A stretch of DNA of 64,000 nt from Paracoccus caeni (GTDB taxonomy: Bacteria > Pseudomonadota > Alphaproteobacteria > Rhodobacterales > Rhodobacteraceae), in the NCBI RefSeq assembly GCF_016629665.1, contig NZ_JAEPRQ010000002.1:124001-188000 (forward strand), in the 5' to 3' direction. A program made the position numbers and the translations under genes. Under the pieces are notes generated by a model. The model ran no database searches, had not been told where the DNA came from, and worked only from the letters and a program-made list of their open reading frames with translations. Shown in pieces: positions 27,174-37,569 of the stretch. Each line of letters starts with the position of its first letter. The first letter of the stretch is position 1.

Positions 27174-29318
27174 TCAAGCCCTTGCGTCATCCGGGCCCGC
27201 CTGCCCCGGCAAGCGACCGCCACCCGTTCTGCCGCCGCGCCCCTCGCGCAGCCAGCCGATCAGGATCAGCCCCGAGATCAGCAAAAGCCAGCCCCAGCCG
27301 GGCAGCAGCGGGCGGCGCTGAAGGCCGGTCACGGTCGCTGCCTCACGCGGGGTGATGCCGATCCAGTCCTGCGCCACGCCCCGGCCATGGGCGGTGCGGC
27401 CCTCGGCCACCTGCCGCAAATCCGGGATACCGTCCGACAGGTTCAGCACTGCGCCGCCGGTCGCCTCGACCAGAGGGGCCAGATGCTCGCCGGTCGCCAC
27501 GGTCTGCTCGAACTCTTTCGGCGCACTTGGGCCAAGCGCCACGACCCGGCGCAGATCGCCGTCCTGAAGGCGGTAAAGCCCCGGTTCAGGTGCGGACCAG
27601 TCGGCGGCGAAACGGCCCGGCGCGGTCTGCGACAAAGGCACTTCTTCGGTTTCGCCATCGGGCCGGGTGATGAGCAGCGGACCGGCGCGGTCCTGCATGG
27701 TGCGGCGGGTGAAGCGCACGTTCAGCCCGTCGCTGACATCGGCCTGCAACGCCTCTTCCTCAAGCTCGGGTTCTTCCATCGACCAATGGGCGATGCGGCG
27801 CAGCAGTTCCAGTTGCGGGCCGCCGCCCTCAAAACCCCTGCCCCACAGCCATGCCTGATCCGAGGTCAAAAGCGCCACCCGCCCCTTGCCGCGACGGCTG
27901 AGCATCAGCAGGGGTGCATCCTCGGCCCCGGTCATCACCACCTCGGCGTCGGGATTTGGCGTCGATTGGACGACGCGCAGCCAGCGGCCCCAGTCATCGC
28001 CGCCTTCGCCCTCGGGCGCGGGTGCGCCGGGCAGATCGGCGGTCACCGGATGCTTGCGGCCGTCATCGGTCAGTTCAGGCGTGAAGGGCTGATCGATCAC
28101 CCGGCCCGTGGGGCGGGCGGGCAGGATCGCGCCCAGAGGCGAGAGGTTAAGGCTTTCGACGCTGGCCATTTCCGGCCCCGCCGCCACAAGGATCGCGCCG
28201 CCCTGTTCGACATAGCGGGCGATGTTGAGATAGTAATCGGGCGGCAGGATGCCCTGATTTCGGTAGCGGTCGAAGATGATCAGATCGAAATCGTCGATCC
28301 GCTCCATGAACAGTTCCTGCGTCGGAAAGGCGATCAGCGCCAGTTCGTTCACCGGCACGCCGTCGAATTTGTCGGGCGGGCGCAGGATGGTGAAGTGGAT
28401 CAGATCGACCGCCGCGTCGGATTTCAGCAGGTTGCGCCAGGTCCGTTCGCCCGCATGCGGCTCGCCCGAGACCAGCAGCACCCGCAGCCGGTCGCGGACA
28501 CCGTTGATGCTGATCGCGGCGCTGTTGTTGCGGTCGGTCAACTCGCCGCCTTCGGGCGCGTCAAAGCCGATCTGCACGACGTTCTGGCCCGCATGGTTCA
28601 GCGTCACCGGCAGTTCCAGCGGCGTGCCGACCGGCACCTGCACCTGACGTTCGTTCTCACCATCAAGGCTGAGGCGCAGGTTCGCCTGTTTCGGCAAATC
28701 TTCGGGAACCGCGCCCTGATCCTCGACCCGCAGGCGGATCATCACCTGTTGATCGATCAGGCCAAAGGCGGGCGCTTCCTCGATCACCAGACGACGGTCC
28801 CAATCCTCGGCGCGACCGCTGAGCAGCACATGGAACGGGGCCGGGATGGTTTCGGGCAGCATCGCCTGATCGTGGATCTGGCCGTCGGTCACGGCGATCA
28901 CTCCGGCAAGGCGGCTGTCGGGTTCGGCGGCAAGGGCGCGCGAAATCTCGGTCGCCAGAAGCGTGCCGTCATCGGCGTCGCCCACGGTCACGCGGCGCAG
29001 TTCGGTATCGGGCAAGGCGGCAAGACGCTGGCCCAGATCGTCGATGGCGGCATCGGTCTGCGCCTCGCGCCCCGGCAGAGACTGGCTGGCCGAGCGGTCG
29101 TCCAGCAGGATCACGATATCGGACAGCCGCGCCCGGCTGCCCAGTTCCAGCGCCGGTCCGGCAAGCGCCGCCGCCGCCGCCAGTCCGGCCAGACCGCGCC
29201 ACGCCCAGCCACGCAGGCCACGCCACAGCGCAAAGCCCGCAATCGCCAGCGCCAGCCCGGCCAGCAACGCAATCGCCCACCACGGCAAGGCGGGATCGAA
29301 ACGCAGATCGGTCATCAT
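27174..29318 (-). CDS. Membrane-anchored glutamine-amidotransferase-like protein of the MoxR/DUF58 block
   Basis: A 714-residue protein with two N-terminal helices (~13-58), a von Willebrand-like extracytoplasmic part ('IVILLDDRSASQSLPG' at ~67-82, with a DxSxS-like pattern), a class-I amidotransferase-like fold around residues 290-450 ('LRVLLVSGEPHAGERTWRNLL', 'FDLIIFDRYRNQG') and a C-terminal helix ('WGWLLLISGLILIGWL'). No catalytic Cys-His pair is obvious. Function is unknown. It follows the DUF4159 gene with an ATGA overlap and is the last gene of that four-gene block. Confidence 0.75.
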   Translation of the reverse strand: MMTDLRFDPALPWWAIALLAGLALAIAGFALWRGLRGWAWRGLAGLAAAAALAGPALELGSRARLSDIVILLDDRSASQSLPGREAQTDAAIDDLGQRLAALPDTELRRVTVGDADDGTLLATEISRALAAEPDSRLAGVIAVTDGQIHDQAMLPETIPAPFHVLLSGRAEDWDRRLVIEEAPAFGLIDQQVMIRLRVEDQGAVPEDLPKQANLRLSLDGENERQVQVPVGTPLELPVTLNHAGQNVVQIGFDAPEGGELTDRNNSAAISINGVRDRLRVLLVSGEPHAGERTWRNLLKSDAAVDLIHFTILRPPDKFDGVPVNELALIAFPTQELFMERIDDFDLIIFDRYRNQGILPPDYYLNIARYVEQGGAILVAAGPEMASVESLNLSPLGAILPARPTGRVIDQPFTPELTDDGRKHPVTADLPGAPAPEGEGGDDWGRWLRVVQSTPNPDAEVVMTGAEDAPLLMLSRRGKGRVALLTSDQAWLWGRGFEGGGPQLELLRRIAHWSMEEPELEEEALQADVSDGLNVRFTRRTMQDRAGPLLITRPDGETEEVPLSQTAPGRFAADWSAPEPGLYRLQDGDLRRVVALGPSAPKEFEQTVATGEHLAPLVEATGGAVLNLSDGIPDLRQVAEGRTAHGRGVAQDWIGITPREAATVTGLQRRPLLPGWGWLLLISGLILIGWLREGRGGRTGGGRLPGQAGPDDARA

Positions 29319-32092
29319 GGGCCAAGCTCCTCTTCGACGCGAAGCCGGTCGAGCAAGGCGGGCACATGGACCTGATCGGATTTGTAGTTGCCGGTCAGCA
29401 CATACATGATCAGGTTGACGCCAAAGCGATAGGCCATCTCGCGCTGCTGTTCGCCGTCAAAGCCGGTGCCCATCGGGAAGGCCGGATAGCCGTTCTGATC
29501 GACCGCCCAGGCCTCGGCCCAGCTATTGCCGCCGATGATCACCGGGCTGACGCCGTCGTTCAATTGCCGGAAGGGCATGCCGTCCTGCAATTCGGCATCG
29601 GCGGGCGGAGCTTCGGCCCAGACCGGGTTGCCATGCCAGCGACCGGGGAAATCTTCGAGCAGATAGAAGGTGCGGGTCAGGACGTGATCGTCGGGCAGCG
29701 GTGCCAGTGGCGGAATGTCCAACGGCGCAGCCAGATCGCGCAAGGATTGCGACATATCGGGGCCGCCGACACCGGTCAGATCGCCGTCGCGGGTGTCGAA
29801 CAGGATCATCCCGCCCGAGCGCAGGAAATGGTTCAGCCGCAGATAGGCCTGCGGCGACGGCGGCGCCTGCGTGTCGGTGATCGGCCAGTAAAGGAAGGTC
29901 AGCATCGACAGATCGTCATTATCCGGGTCGATCGCCACCGGCTCGCCCGGCTCGACCGAGCTGCGCTGGCGCAGGATACGGGACAGCCCCTCAAGCCCCT
30001 CACGCGAGGTTTCGTCGATCCTGTCGTCCCCGGTCAACACATAGGCCAGCGCGACCTCATCGGCGGCGCGGATCAGTTCGGGGTTGATCTCCTGCGCCAA
30101 GGCGCTGTCGGGTCGCAGCGCCAGCATCGCCAGCAGCACCGCCCCCGCCGCCGCACCACCACCGCCGCGACGCCAGCGCCCGCCGCCCGCCGCGACCAGC
30201 GCCGAACCAAGCACATCCAGAACCAGCAGCGCCGCCGCCGCTGCCAGCAGCAGCCCCTTCAGATCGCGGCCCGGCAGCACCTGCGCCGATTGCACCTGCG
30301 CGCCCGGCCAGCTTGCCAGCCGGAATTCGGTCCCCGCATTCAGCGCCACCCGCCGTTCCTCGGCCGCATAGATGCCCGCAGGACGATCCGGCCCCGGCCC
30401 CTTGGCCATATCCGCCGCCGGGACAGGTGCCAGCCCCTCGGCCGGATGTTCGCGGCCAAAACCGTCCAACACCATTTCCGCATTCCAGAACGGCGTCTCA
30501 CGGCTGTCGGCGCGCTCCTGCGACGGCGTCACCCGGGCGGTCGCCACCAGCCGGTTCAGCATCTCGACGAACAGACCCGACAGGGGCAGGTTCGACCATT
30601 CGGCATTGGCGGTGACATGGAACAGCACCACCTGCCCTTCGCCCAGCCGCTCACGGGTGACCAAAGGCGTATTGTCGCTGAGCGAGGCCATGGTCCGCCC
30701 CGCAAGATCGGGCGAGGGTTGCGCCATAAGCTGCGCCCGGACCGCGACCTCTTCGGGGGCGGTCAAACCGGCGAAAACGCCATCTGCGGCAAAGGGCGCA
30801 AGCCCGCGCGGATCGCCCCATGACAGCGCGCCGCCGATATCGCGGCCCCCCTGACGCAGGGCGACGGGGATCAGCGGCTCGTCCACCAGTTCCTCATCGG
30901 CAGCCATGCGCGGCCCGGCGAAGCGGATCAAAAGCCCGCCCTGATCGACCCATTCGGCCAGTTCGCCGACCTCGGGCATATCGACCTGATCGACGACGAT
31001 GATCGCATCGGGGGCACTGTCCAGCACATCGCCCAAGCCCCCCTCGACCACGTCCGAGGTCGGGCCAAGCGCGCTGCGCAGATAGTGAAGCTGCGACAGA
31101 AGCTGTTGCCCCTCGGCCTGCCGGTCGGGATCGCCGACCAGCCCGACCTTGCGCCGCTTGATCCGTTCATCGGCCAGCACCACCGCGCCCGCATGCGATT
31201 CGCCCTCGATCTGGAAGCGGCTGATGCGGTTGCGCAATTCGGGCGGAAGATCGATCTGCGCCGGGCTGCGGGTGACGCCGTCCTGCGTCGCCCCCTCTGT
31301 CGGTTCCAGCCGCGCCAGTTCCCGCTCGATCCCCTGTGGATCGGGGCCGATGGCAAGGATCGCGGGGGGATGCGCATCGCTGGCGGTCAGGGTCAGCACC
31401 GGCGTATCGCCCGCCTGCAGGGTCAGCGCGCGCAGCGGATGCCCCTGCGCCACGACCGAGACCGGCCCGCGCGAGGTCAGCTCGGCCAGCCATTCGGGCC
31501 GGTTCGCATGTTCCATCCCGTCGCTGAGCCACAGGGTCTGCAACTCTCCCGCAGGCTGATTGGCCAGGGCGGCGGCGGGGTTTTCAGGCAGGGTCGGCGA
31601 CCACGACACCGGCGCGGCGGCGCGCAGCCCGGCCAGCAGGCTGTCGGCTGCGGCAAATTCCAAGGCTCCCGCCTGCGCCTGCCCGTCCGCGATCAGCAAG
31701 GCGGCGGGCCGTCCGGCAGCAGCCGCGTCCGAGAGGGCACGTTCGGCCCGGCTTTGGCGGCTGGCCCAGTCGGGGGCGGCGGCCCAGCCCGCATCCATGA
31801 CGATCAGCATCGGCCCGCTGCCCTGCCGCTCGATCACCGGCTTCCAGACCGGACCGGAGAAGGCGAGGATCAGCGCCGCAATCGCCAGCATGCGGATCAG
31901 CAGCAGCCACCACGGCGTCCGCTGCGCCAGGGGCATCCGGTCCAGCAATCCGCGCAGCAGCGCGACCCCCGGAAACAGCACCTGCTTTGGCGCGGGTGGC
32001 ATGGCGCGCAGGATCACCCACAGCACCGGCAGCGCGGCCAGTGCCGTCAGGATCCATGGCAGCGCAAAGCCAAGGGGGCCAAGAACCAGCAT
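29315..32092 (-). CDS. DUF4159 domain protein with BatA-like N-terminus
   Basis: A 925-residue membrane protein. The N-terminus has two helices in the BatA/'aerotolerance regulator' arrangement ('FPGVALLRGLLDR' between them), a VWA-like part, an amidotransferase-like region (~300-450), helices near residue 640-690, and a C-terminal DUF4159 domain ('LTFLYWPITDTQAPPSPQAYLRLNHFLRSGG'). The ATG at 32092 overlaps the DUF58 stop (TGATG); the longer frame upstream lies inside DUF58. The role is not established; MoxR-DUF58-VWA systems are thought to act in envelope protein maturation. Confidence 0.85.
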   Translation of the reverse strand: MLVLGPLGFALPWILTALAALPVLWVILRAMPPAPKQVLFPGVALLRGLLDRMPLAQRTPWWLLLIRMLAIAALILAFSGPVWKPVIERQGSGPMLIVMDAGWAAAPDWASRQSRAERALSDAAAAGRPAALLIADGQAQAGALEFAAADSLLAGLRAAAPVSWSPTLPENPAAALANQPAGELQTLWLSDGMEHANRPEWLAELTSRGPVSVVAQGHPLRALTLQAGDTPVLTLTASDAHPPAILAIGPDPQGIERELARLEPTEGATQDGVTRSPAQIDLPPELRNRISRFQIEGESHAGAVVLADERIKRRKVGLVGDPDRQAEGQQLLSQLHYLRSALGPTSDVVEGGLGDVLDSAPDAIIVVDQVDMPEVGELAEWVDQGGLLIRFAGPRMAADEELVDEPLIPVALRQGGRDIGGALSWGDPRGLAPFAADGVFAGLTAPEEVAVRAQLMAQPSPDLAGRTMASLSDNTPLVTRERLGEGQVVLFHVTANAEWSNLPLSGLFVEMLNRLVATARVTPSQERADSRETPFWNAEMVLDGFGREHPAEGLAPVPAADMAKGPGPDRPAGIYAAEERRVALNAGTEFRLASWPGAQVQSAQVLPGRDLKGLLLAAAAALLVLDVLGSALVAAGGGRWRRGGGGAAAGAVLLAMLALRPDSALAQEINPELIRAADEVALAYVLTGDDRIDETSREGLEGLSRILRQRSSVEPGEPVAIDPDNDDLSMLTFLYWPITDTQAPPSPQAYLRLNHFLRSGGMILFDTRDGDLTGVGGPDMSQSLRDLAAPLDIPPLAPLPDDHVLTRTFYLLEDFPGRWHGNPVWAEAPPADAELQDGMPFRQLNDGVSPVIIGGNSWAEAWAVDQNGYPAFPMGTGFDGEQQREMAYRFGVNLIMYVLTGNYKSDQVHVPALLDRLRVEEELGP

Positions 32093-32961
32093 CAGCCCCC
32101 CAGAACCTGATACAGCCAGCTTAGCGCATGGGCGGGCGGATGGTCGGTGCGGTGATGGCCGAAATACCAACCCGCGCCCTGCGCCTGCGCCGTCAGCCAG
32201 TCGCGCCGCTGTGCCAGCCGCATCAGATACGCGTCGCGCAGGCCAGCGGCATCGCGGCTGTCATGGCGCATGTTGCCGGAAAGCGAGCGGAAATCGACCG
32301 CGCCGCTATAGGGAAATTCCTCCTCGTCGGGGTCCAGCACCTGCAACAGCACGCCTCGCACCCCAAGCGCGGTGGCGCGCGACAGCAATGCCGCCACCCA
32401 ATCGGTCTCGGTCAGGAAATCCGAGATGATGACCAGCCGCTGATTGGTCCTGACCGCCTCGGCCGAGGGGGCGTCGTCATCGGTATCGACTGGAATCAGG
32501 CCGGTCAGACCTTCGGCCATGCGGTCCACCTGCCGCCGCCCGGTCCGCGCCGGACGGCCCAGCAGGCCGACCTTTTCCCCCCCGCGCAGCAGCACCATCG
32601 CCAAGGCCAGCGCCAAAAGCTGTGCCCGCTGACCTTTCGGCAGGCGTTCGGGGTCGCCGCTATAATCCATCCCCTGCCCGCGCGAGACCCAGATGCCGAC
32701 GGATTGCGCCGTCTGCGCCTCGCGGTCGCGCACAAACTCGACATCCGAACGGGCCGAGCGCCGCCAGTCGATATTGCGGGCAGATTCGCCCGGCTCGGCG
32801 GCGCGGTATTGCCAGAAATCCTCGCCCGCCCCGGCCCGGCGCATGCCATGCGCGCCCGGTGCGACCAGACGCGACAGCCGCTCGGCCGACAGGATCAGGC
32901 CCGGAAGATGGGCGCTGGCAGCCTGTGCGCGGGCGCGAAGTTCCGCGGGACTTAGCGACAA
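32092..32961 (-). CDS. DUF58 domain protein
   Basis: A 289-residue cytoplasmic protein with the DUF58 signature 'FWQYRAAEPGESARNIDWRRSARSD' region (~49-73) and a degenerate VWA-like fold after it ('QSVGIWVSRGQGMDYSG', 'LVIISDFLTETDWV'). It starts at TTG (32961), preceded by a good GAGGG ribosome site, seven bases after the moxR stop. DUF58 proteins accompany MoxR ATPases; molecular role unknown. Confidence 0.88.
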   Translation of the reverse strand: MSLSPAELRARAQAASAHLPGLILSAERLSRLVAPGAHGMRRAGAGEDFWQYRAAEPGESARNIDWRRSARSDVEFVRDREAQTAQSVGIWVSRGQGMDYSGDPERLPKGQRAQLLALALAMVLLRGGEKVGLLGRPARTGRRQVDRMAEGLTGLIPVDTDDDAPSAEAVRTNQRLVIISDFLTETDWVAALLSRATALGVRGVLLQVLDPDEEEFPYSGAVDFRSLSGNMRHDSRDAAGLRDAYLMRLAQRRDWLTAQAQGAGWYFGHHRTDHPPAHALSWLYQVLGG

Positions 32962-32968
32962 GATGCCC

Positions 32969-33976
32969 TCACGCGGCCTGTTGACGGTTCAGCCGCGCAT
33001 CAAGCACGCGGCCAATGACCTGATCGACCGTCTCGCCACGCGCAAGCGCCGCGAAGGACAGCGCCATCCGGTGACGCAGCACCGGCGCGGCCATCACCTC
33101 GACATCTTCCAGCGTCGGCGCGAAACGCCCGTTCAGCACGGCGCGCGCCCGCGTCACCAGCATCAGCGCCTGCGCCGCACGCGGCCCCGGCCCCCAGACC
33201 AGCGACTCGGCGATGAAGGGCAAAGCCTCGGCGGCACCGGGGCGGCTGGCGCGGACCAGATCGAGAATCGCCTCGACCACCACTTCGCCGACCGGCATCC
33301 GGCGGATCAGTTGCTGCGCCGCGATCAGCGCCTCGGCGGTGAAGGCGGTGTGGGACTGCCGGTCCTCGATCCCGGTCGTGGTCAGCAGGATGTCACGTTC
33401 GGTCTCGCGGTCGGGGTAATCGACGTCGATCTGCAACAGGAAGCGGTCAAGCTGCGCCTCGGGCAGCGGATAGGTGCCCTCTTGCTCGATCGGGTTTTGC
33501 GTCGCCAGCACATGGAACGGGCGGCCCAGCGGGCGGTGCTGGCCGCTGATCGTCACTTCGCGTTCCTGCATCGCCTGCAGCAGCGCCGATTGCGTGCGCG
33601 GGCTGGCGCGGTTGATCTCGTCAGCCATCAGAAGCTGGGTGAAGACCGGGCCTTCGATGAACCGAAAGGCGCGGCTGCCATCGGCCAGCACGTCCAGCAC
33701 CTCTGAGCCAAGGATATCGGCGGGCATCAGGTCGGGCGTGAACTGGATCCGCTGGCTTCCAAGACCAAGGACCGTGGACAGCGTATCGACCAGCATCGTC
33801 TTGCCCAGACCGGGCTGACCGACCAGCAGCGCATGGCCCCCGGACAGAATCGCCGCCAGCACCTGTTCAACCACCGCATGCTGCCCAACGAAGCGCCGCT
33901 CGATGCTGGTGCGGGCCTCGGTCAGCGTTTTTCCAAGCTGTTCGACCTCTGGCACCAGATTTTCATCCGAAGTCAT
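32969..33976 (-). CDS. moxR: MoxR family AAA+ ATPase
   Basis: A 335-residue AAA+ ATPase: Walker A 'GQPGLGKT' at 53-60, Walker B 'LLMADEIN', sensor 1 'ATQNPIEQEGTYPLPEAQLDRF'-type stretch, and a C-terminal lid domain. MoxR proteins act as chaperone-like ATPases in assembling or activating extracytoplasmic enzymes and complexes with a VWA partner. The ATG at 33976 follows GGAGAAGGG; the open frame continues upstream antisense to the DUF1285 gene and was not used. First gene of the leftward block moxR-DUF58-DUF4159-DUFGATase. Confidence 0.93.
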   Translation of the reverse strand: MTSDENLVPEVEQLGKTLTEARTSIERRFVGQHAVVEQVLAAILSGGHALLVGQPGLGKTMLVDTLSTVLGLGSQRIQFTPDLMPADILGSEVLDVLADGSRAFRFIEGPVFTQLLMADEINRASPRTQSALLQAMQEREVTISGQHRPLGRPFHVLATQNPIEQEGTYPLPEAQLDRFLLQIDVDYPDRETERDILLTTTGIEDRQSHTAFTAEALIAAQQLIRRMPVGEVVVEAILDLVRASRPGAAEALPFIAESLVWGPGPRAAQALMLVTRARAVLNGRFAPTLEDVEVMAAPVLRHRMALSFAALARGETVDQVIGRVLDARLNRQQAA

Positions 33977-34039
33977 GACAATGCCCTTCTCCTGCTCTAG
34001 ACCTACCATAGGGAGTTTGAGGAAAGGCGACCACAGCGA

Positions 34040-34585
34040 ATGGCACAGGACAGTGACAAAAGCGTGAGTGCCGAGGGCATTGCCGCCGCAGCCAGCAAGG
34101 CCTCGAAAAAAGGCGGGTTGCCGCCGGTGCATTTGTGGAACCCGCCCTTCTGCGGCGATCTGGATATGGAGATTCGCGCCGACGGGACCTGGTTCTATGA
34201 GGGCACACCGATCGGGCGGCCTGCCATGGTGCGGCTGTTTTCCACGATTCTGAAGCGCGAAGGCGACGATTACTTCCTTGTCACCCCGGCCGAGAAGGTC
34301 GGCATCCGCGTGAAGGACGCGCCTTTCGTGGCGACCGATGCCGATATTCTGAAAGACAAGATCACCTTCACCACCAATGTCGGCGATCAGGTGACGGCGG
34401 ATGCCGAGCATCCGATCATCATTCGCGGCGACGCCAAGGAACCCCGCCCCTATATCCATGTCCGCGCCGGGCTTGAGGCATTGATCGACCGCAAGACCTT
34501 CTACCGGCTGGCGGCGGCGGCGGATGAAGAGGACGGGCGCACCGGCGTCCGCTCGGGCGGGCAGTTCTTCCCGCTGGAAGTCTGA
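34040..34585 (+). CDS. DUF1285 domain protein
   Basis: A 181-residue protein with the DUF1285 hallmarks: 'LPPVHLWNPPFCGDLDMEIRADGTWFYEGTPIGRPAMVRLFSTILKRE' region (27-74, here described by position) and a second half 'KVGIRVKDAPFVATD'. It is cytoplasmic, without signal peptide. No biochemical role is known. Divergent from moxR and eight bases upstream of the next gene, with which it probably forms an operon. Confidence 0.9.
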   Translation: MAQDSDKSVSAEGIAAAASKASKKGGLPPVHLWNPPFCGDLDMEIRADGTWFYEGTPIGRPAMVRLFSTILKREGDDYFLVTPAEKVGIRVKDAPFVATDADILKDKITFTTNVGDQVTADAEHPIIIRGDAKEPRPYIHVRAGLEALIDRKTFYRLAAAADEEDGRTGVRSGGQFFPLEV

Positions 34586-34593
34586 GCCCAATC

Positions 34594-35349
34594 ATGCCGC
34601 GCTTTGCCGCCAACCTGACCACCATGTTCACCGAGCTGCCCCTGCTTGACCGCTTTTCGGCGGCGGCGGATGCAGGCTTTCAGGGGATCGAGATCCTCTA
34701 TCCCTACGACATCGCCGCGCGAGAGCTGCATCTGGCGGCAGCGGCGGCAGGGTTGCAGATGGTGCTGCTGAACTGCCCCCCGCCGAACTGGTCAGGCGGG
34801 CCGCGTGGTTTTGCCGCGCAGCCGGGGATGGAGACGCGGTTTCGCACCGATTTTGACCGGGCTTTGCGATTTGCACAGGCTTTGCGCGCGCGCCACATCC
34901 ATGTGATGACCGGCAAGACCGACAGTCCCGACGCGCAACGGGTTCTGGTCGAGAACCTTCGCTGGGCCTGCGAACGGGCGCCACATGCCAGCCTGACCAT
35001 CAAGCCCGGCTCTCGCAGCGGACCGCGCGGCTTTCCGGTCACCGATTACGATATGGCGGCGGATATTGTCGAACAGGTGGGCATGCTGAATCTGGGGCTG
35101 CAACTTGATACCTATCTGGCGCAGCAGATCGAAGGTGATGCGTTGCAGACATGGCGGCGCCACGCCACGCTGATCCGGCATGTGCAGATCGCCAGCTATC
35201 CCGACCGGGATGAGCCGCAGCCGGGAAAGATGAACTTTCCCGCCTTTTACGACGAACTTGACGAATGGGGTTACAAGGGCTGGATCAGCGCCTTTTATGA
35301 CCCCGCCCGGCGCACCGATGCGGGTCTTGGCTGGTTGCCCAGAACGTAA
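34594..35349 (+). CDS. Hydroxypyruvate-isomerase-like TIM barrel, active site degenerate
   Basis: A 251-residue xylose-isomerase-like barrel whose N-terminus ('[21 protein letters not shown]'-like) and overall length match the Hyi family. However, the metal-binding Glu of the 'IEPIN' strand is Lys137 ('LTIKPGS'), the Glu of 'CEYKP' is Phe234 ('SAFYDP'), and the His after 'DxY' is Leu175. Asp172 and the 'HVQIAS' strand remain. Hydroxypyruvate isomerase activity is therefore unlikely; it may be a repurposed or non-catalytic barrel. It follows DUF1285 by eight bases. Confidence 0.8.
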   Translation: MPRFAANLTTMFTELPLLDRFSAAADAGFQGIEILYPYDIAARELHLAAAAAGLQMVLLNCPPPNWSGGPRGFAAQPGMETRFRTDFDRALRFAQALRARHIHVMTGKTDSPDAQRVLVENLRWACERAPHASLTIKPGSRSGPRGFPVTDYDMAADIVEQVGMLNLGLQLDTYLAQQIEGDALQTWRRHATLIRHVQIASYPDRDEPQPGKMNFPAFYDELDEWGYKGWISAFYDPARRTDAGLGWLPRT

Positions 35350-35470
35350 ACCGCCCGCCGTTTCCATCAGTTATCAAGGAACTCGGTGCAGCCTGATCCC
35401 GTTCTGTCCGCATCACAGCCCGACGGATCGGCAGACAGCCCGACGCCATCGGCCCCAAGGGAGAAGAAAC

Positions 35471-35545
35471 ATGAACTCGATCATCTATATCGTCGGCCTT
35501 GTCGTCATCGTCCTGTTCATCCTGTCCTTCCTCGGCCTGCGCTGA
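35471..35545 (+). CDS. 24-residue single-pass membrane peptide
   Basis: ATG at 35471 with a strong ribosome site (GGGAGAAG) eight bases upstream and a stop at 35545 give '[20 protein letters not shown]' followed by LGLR. It is one continuous hydrophobic helix with a basic C-terminus, so a membrane peptide is predicted. I recall similar tiny '[18 protein letters not shown]' proteins in other Rhodobacteraceae. It is too short for most gene finders. Function unknown. Confidence 0.65.
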   Translation: MNSIIYIVGLVVIVLFILSFLGLR

Positions 35546-35708
35546 GCTTTCTGCGCGCGAAAGGATAGATCGGGGCTGTCGGTGCAAGCAGGATTGTCTG
35601 TGCCGACGGTTCGGATAATGCAGATGCCGTTGCGGCGGCGATGCGAATTCCGTCTGGTCATTCAGCCGCGTTTTCGTTAGGGCGACCGCGAAAGCATAAA
35701 GGTCACCC

Positions 35709-37529
35709 ATGGATATCCGCAACATCGCAATCATTGCCCACGTCGACCACGGCAAAACCACGCTGGTCGACCAGTTGCTGCGGCAATCGGGGTCGTTCCG
35801 CGAGAACCAGGCCGTGGCGGAACGCGCCATGGACAGCAACGACATCGAACGCGAACGTGGCATCACCATTCTGGCGAAGGCAACTTCGGTCGAATGGAAA
35901 GGCACCCGCATCAATATCGTCGACACCCCCGGCCACGCCGATTTCGGTGGCGAGGTGGAACGCATCCTGTCGATGGTCGATGGCGTCTGCCTGCTGGTCG
36001 ATGCCGCCGAAGGCCCGATGCCGCAGACGAAATTCGTCACCTCGAAAGCGTTGGCGCTTGGGCTGCGCCCGATCGTCGTGCTGAACAAGGTGGACAAGCC
36101 CGCAGCCGAACCCGACAACGCCCTGAACGACGTGTTCGATCTTTTCGCCAATCTGGGCGCGAATGACGAACAGCTTGATTTCCCGCATCTTTATGCGTCG
36201 GGGATCGGTGGCTGGGCCGATGAGACGCTGGACGGCGACCGCAAGGATATGTCGGCGCTTTTCGACATGGTGCTGAAGCATGTTCAGCCGCCGAAGCAGA
36301 TCGCGCGTCAGGGCGAGCCGTTTCAGATGCTGGCGACCACGCTTGGCTCGGACAACTTCCTTGGGCGTCTGCTGACCGGCCGGGTCGAGGCTGGCCGCGT
36401 CAAGGCAGGCGATACCGTGAAAGCGCTGAGCCGCGATGGCGATCGGATCGAACAGTTCCGGGTCTCGAAGGTTCTGGCCTTCCGCGGTCTGACCCAGCAG
36501 CCGATCGACGAAGCCGTTGCAGGCGACATCGTCACGCTGGCCGGGATGGCCAAGGCGACCGTCGCCGACACCATTGCCGCGCTTGAGGTCGATACCGCCC
36601 TGCCCTCGCAGCCGATCGATCCGCCGACCATCAGTGTCACCTTTGGCATCAATGATTCGCCGCTTGCCGGTCGCGACGGCAGCAAGGTCCAGTCGCGGGT
36701 GATCCGCGAGCGGCTGATGAAAGAGGCCGAATCGAACGTTGCCATCAAGGTCGAGGATACGCCGGGCGGCGACGCCTTTATCGTCTCGGGCCGGGGCGAA
36801 TTGCAGATGGGCGTGCTGATCGAGAACATGCGCCGCGAAGGGTTCGAGCTGTCGATCTCGCGCCCGCGGGTGATCTTCCGCGAGGAAGACGGCCAGCGGC
36901 TTGAGCCGGTCGAGGAAGTCATCGTCGATGTCGATGACGACTATACCGGCGTGGTGATCGAGAAGCTGACCGGCGACCGCAAGGGCGAGATGGTCGATAT
37001 GCGCCCGGCAGGTCACGGAAAGACCCGGATCGTCGCTCATGTCCCCTCGCGCGGCCTGATCGGCTATCATGGCGAGTTCATGACCGACACCCGTGGCAAC
37101 GGCGTGCTGAACCGGATCTTCCACGGCTGGACCCCTTACAAGGGCAGCATTCAGGGTCGCCGACAGGGCGTCCTGATCTCGATGGAAGACGGAGTTTCAG
37201 TGGCTTACGCGCTGTGGAACCTTGAAGAGCGTGGCAAGATGTTCATCGGCGCGCAGGAACAGATCTATCAGGGCATCATCATCGGCGAGCATAGCCGCGA
37301 CAATGATCTTGAGGTGAATCCGCTGAAGGGCAAGAAGCTGACCAACGTTCGCGCCTCGGGCACGGATGAAGCGGTCCGGCTGACGCCGCCGGTGCGGATG
37401 TCGCTGGAAGAGGCTATCGCATATATCAACGACGATGAACTGGTCGAGGTGACGCCGAAGAATATCCGGCTGCGCAAACGGTATCTGGACCCGCATGAAC
37501 GCAAGCGTCAGGCGCGCGCGGAAGGCTGA
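35709..37529 (+). CDS. typA: Translational GTPase TypA/BipA
   Basis: A 606-residue ribosome-associated GTPase of the EF-G class involved in stress- and temperature-dependent ribosome assembly. G1 is 'HVDHGKTT' (11-18), G2 lies in 'ERGITI', G3 is 'DTPGHAD', G4 'NKVD'. Domain II, domain III and the TypA-specific C-terminal domain ('[16 protein letters not shown]') follow. Normal length. Monocistronic by context. Confidence 0.97.
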   Translation: MDIRNIAIIAHVDHGKTTLVDQLLRQSGSFRENQAVAERAMDSNDIERERGITILAKATSVEWKGTRINIVDTPGHADFGGEVERILSMVDGVCLLVDAAEGPMPQTKFVTSKALALGLRPIVVLNKVDKPAAEPDNALNDVFDLFANLGANDEQLDFPHLYASGIGGWADETLDGDRKDMSALFDMVLKHVQPPKQIARQGEPFQMLATTLGSDNFLGRLLTGRVEAGRVKAGDTVKALSRDGDRIEQFRVSKVLAFRGLTQQPIDEAVAGDIVTLAGMAKATVADTIAALEVDTALPSQPIDPPTISVTFGINDSPLAGRDGSKVQSRVIRERLMKEAESNVAIKVEDTPGGDAFIVSGRGELQMGVLIENMRREGFELSISRPRVIFREEDGQRLEPVEEVIVDVDDDYTGVVIEKLTGDRKGEMVDMRPAGHGKTRIVAHVPSRGLIGYHGEFMTDTRGNGVLNRIFHGWTPYKGSIQGRRQGVLISMEDGVSVAYALWNLEERGKMFIGAQEQIYQGIIIGEHSRDNDLEVNPLKGKKLTNVRASGTDEAVRLTPPVRMSLEEAIAYINDDELVEVTPKNIRLRKRYLDPHERKRQARAEG

Positions 37530-37569
37530 CCGAAAAAGCCGGAACTGACCATATGTGAGCTTCGCCAAT

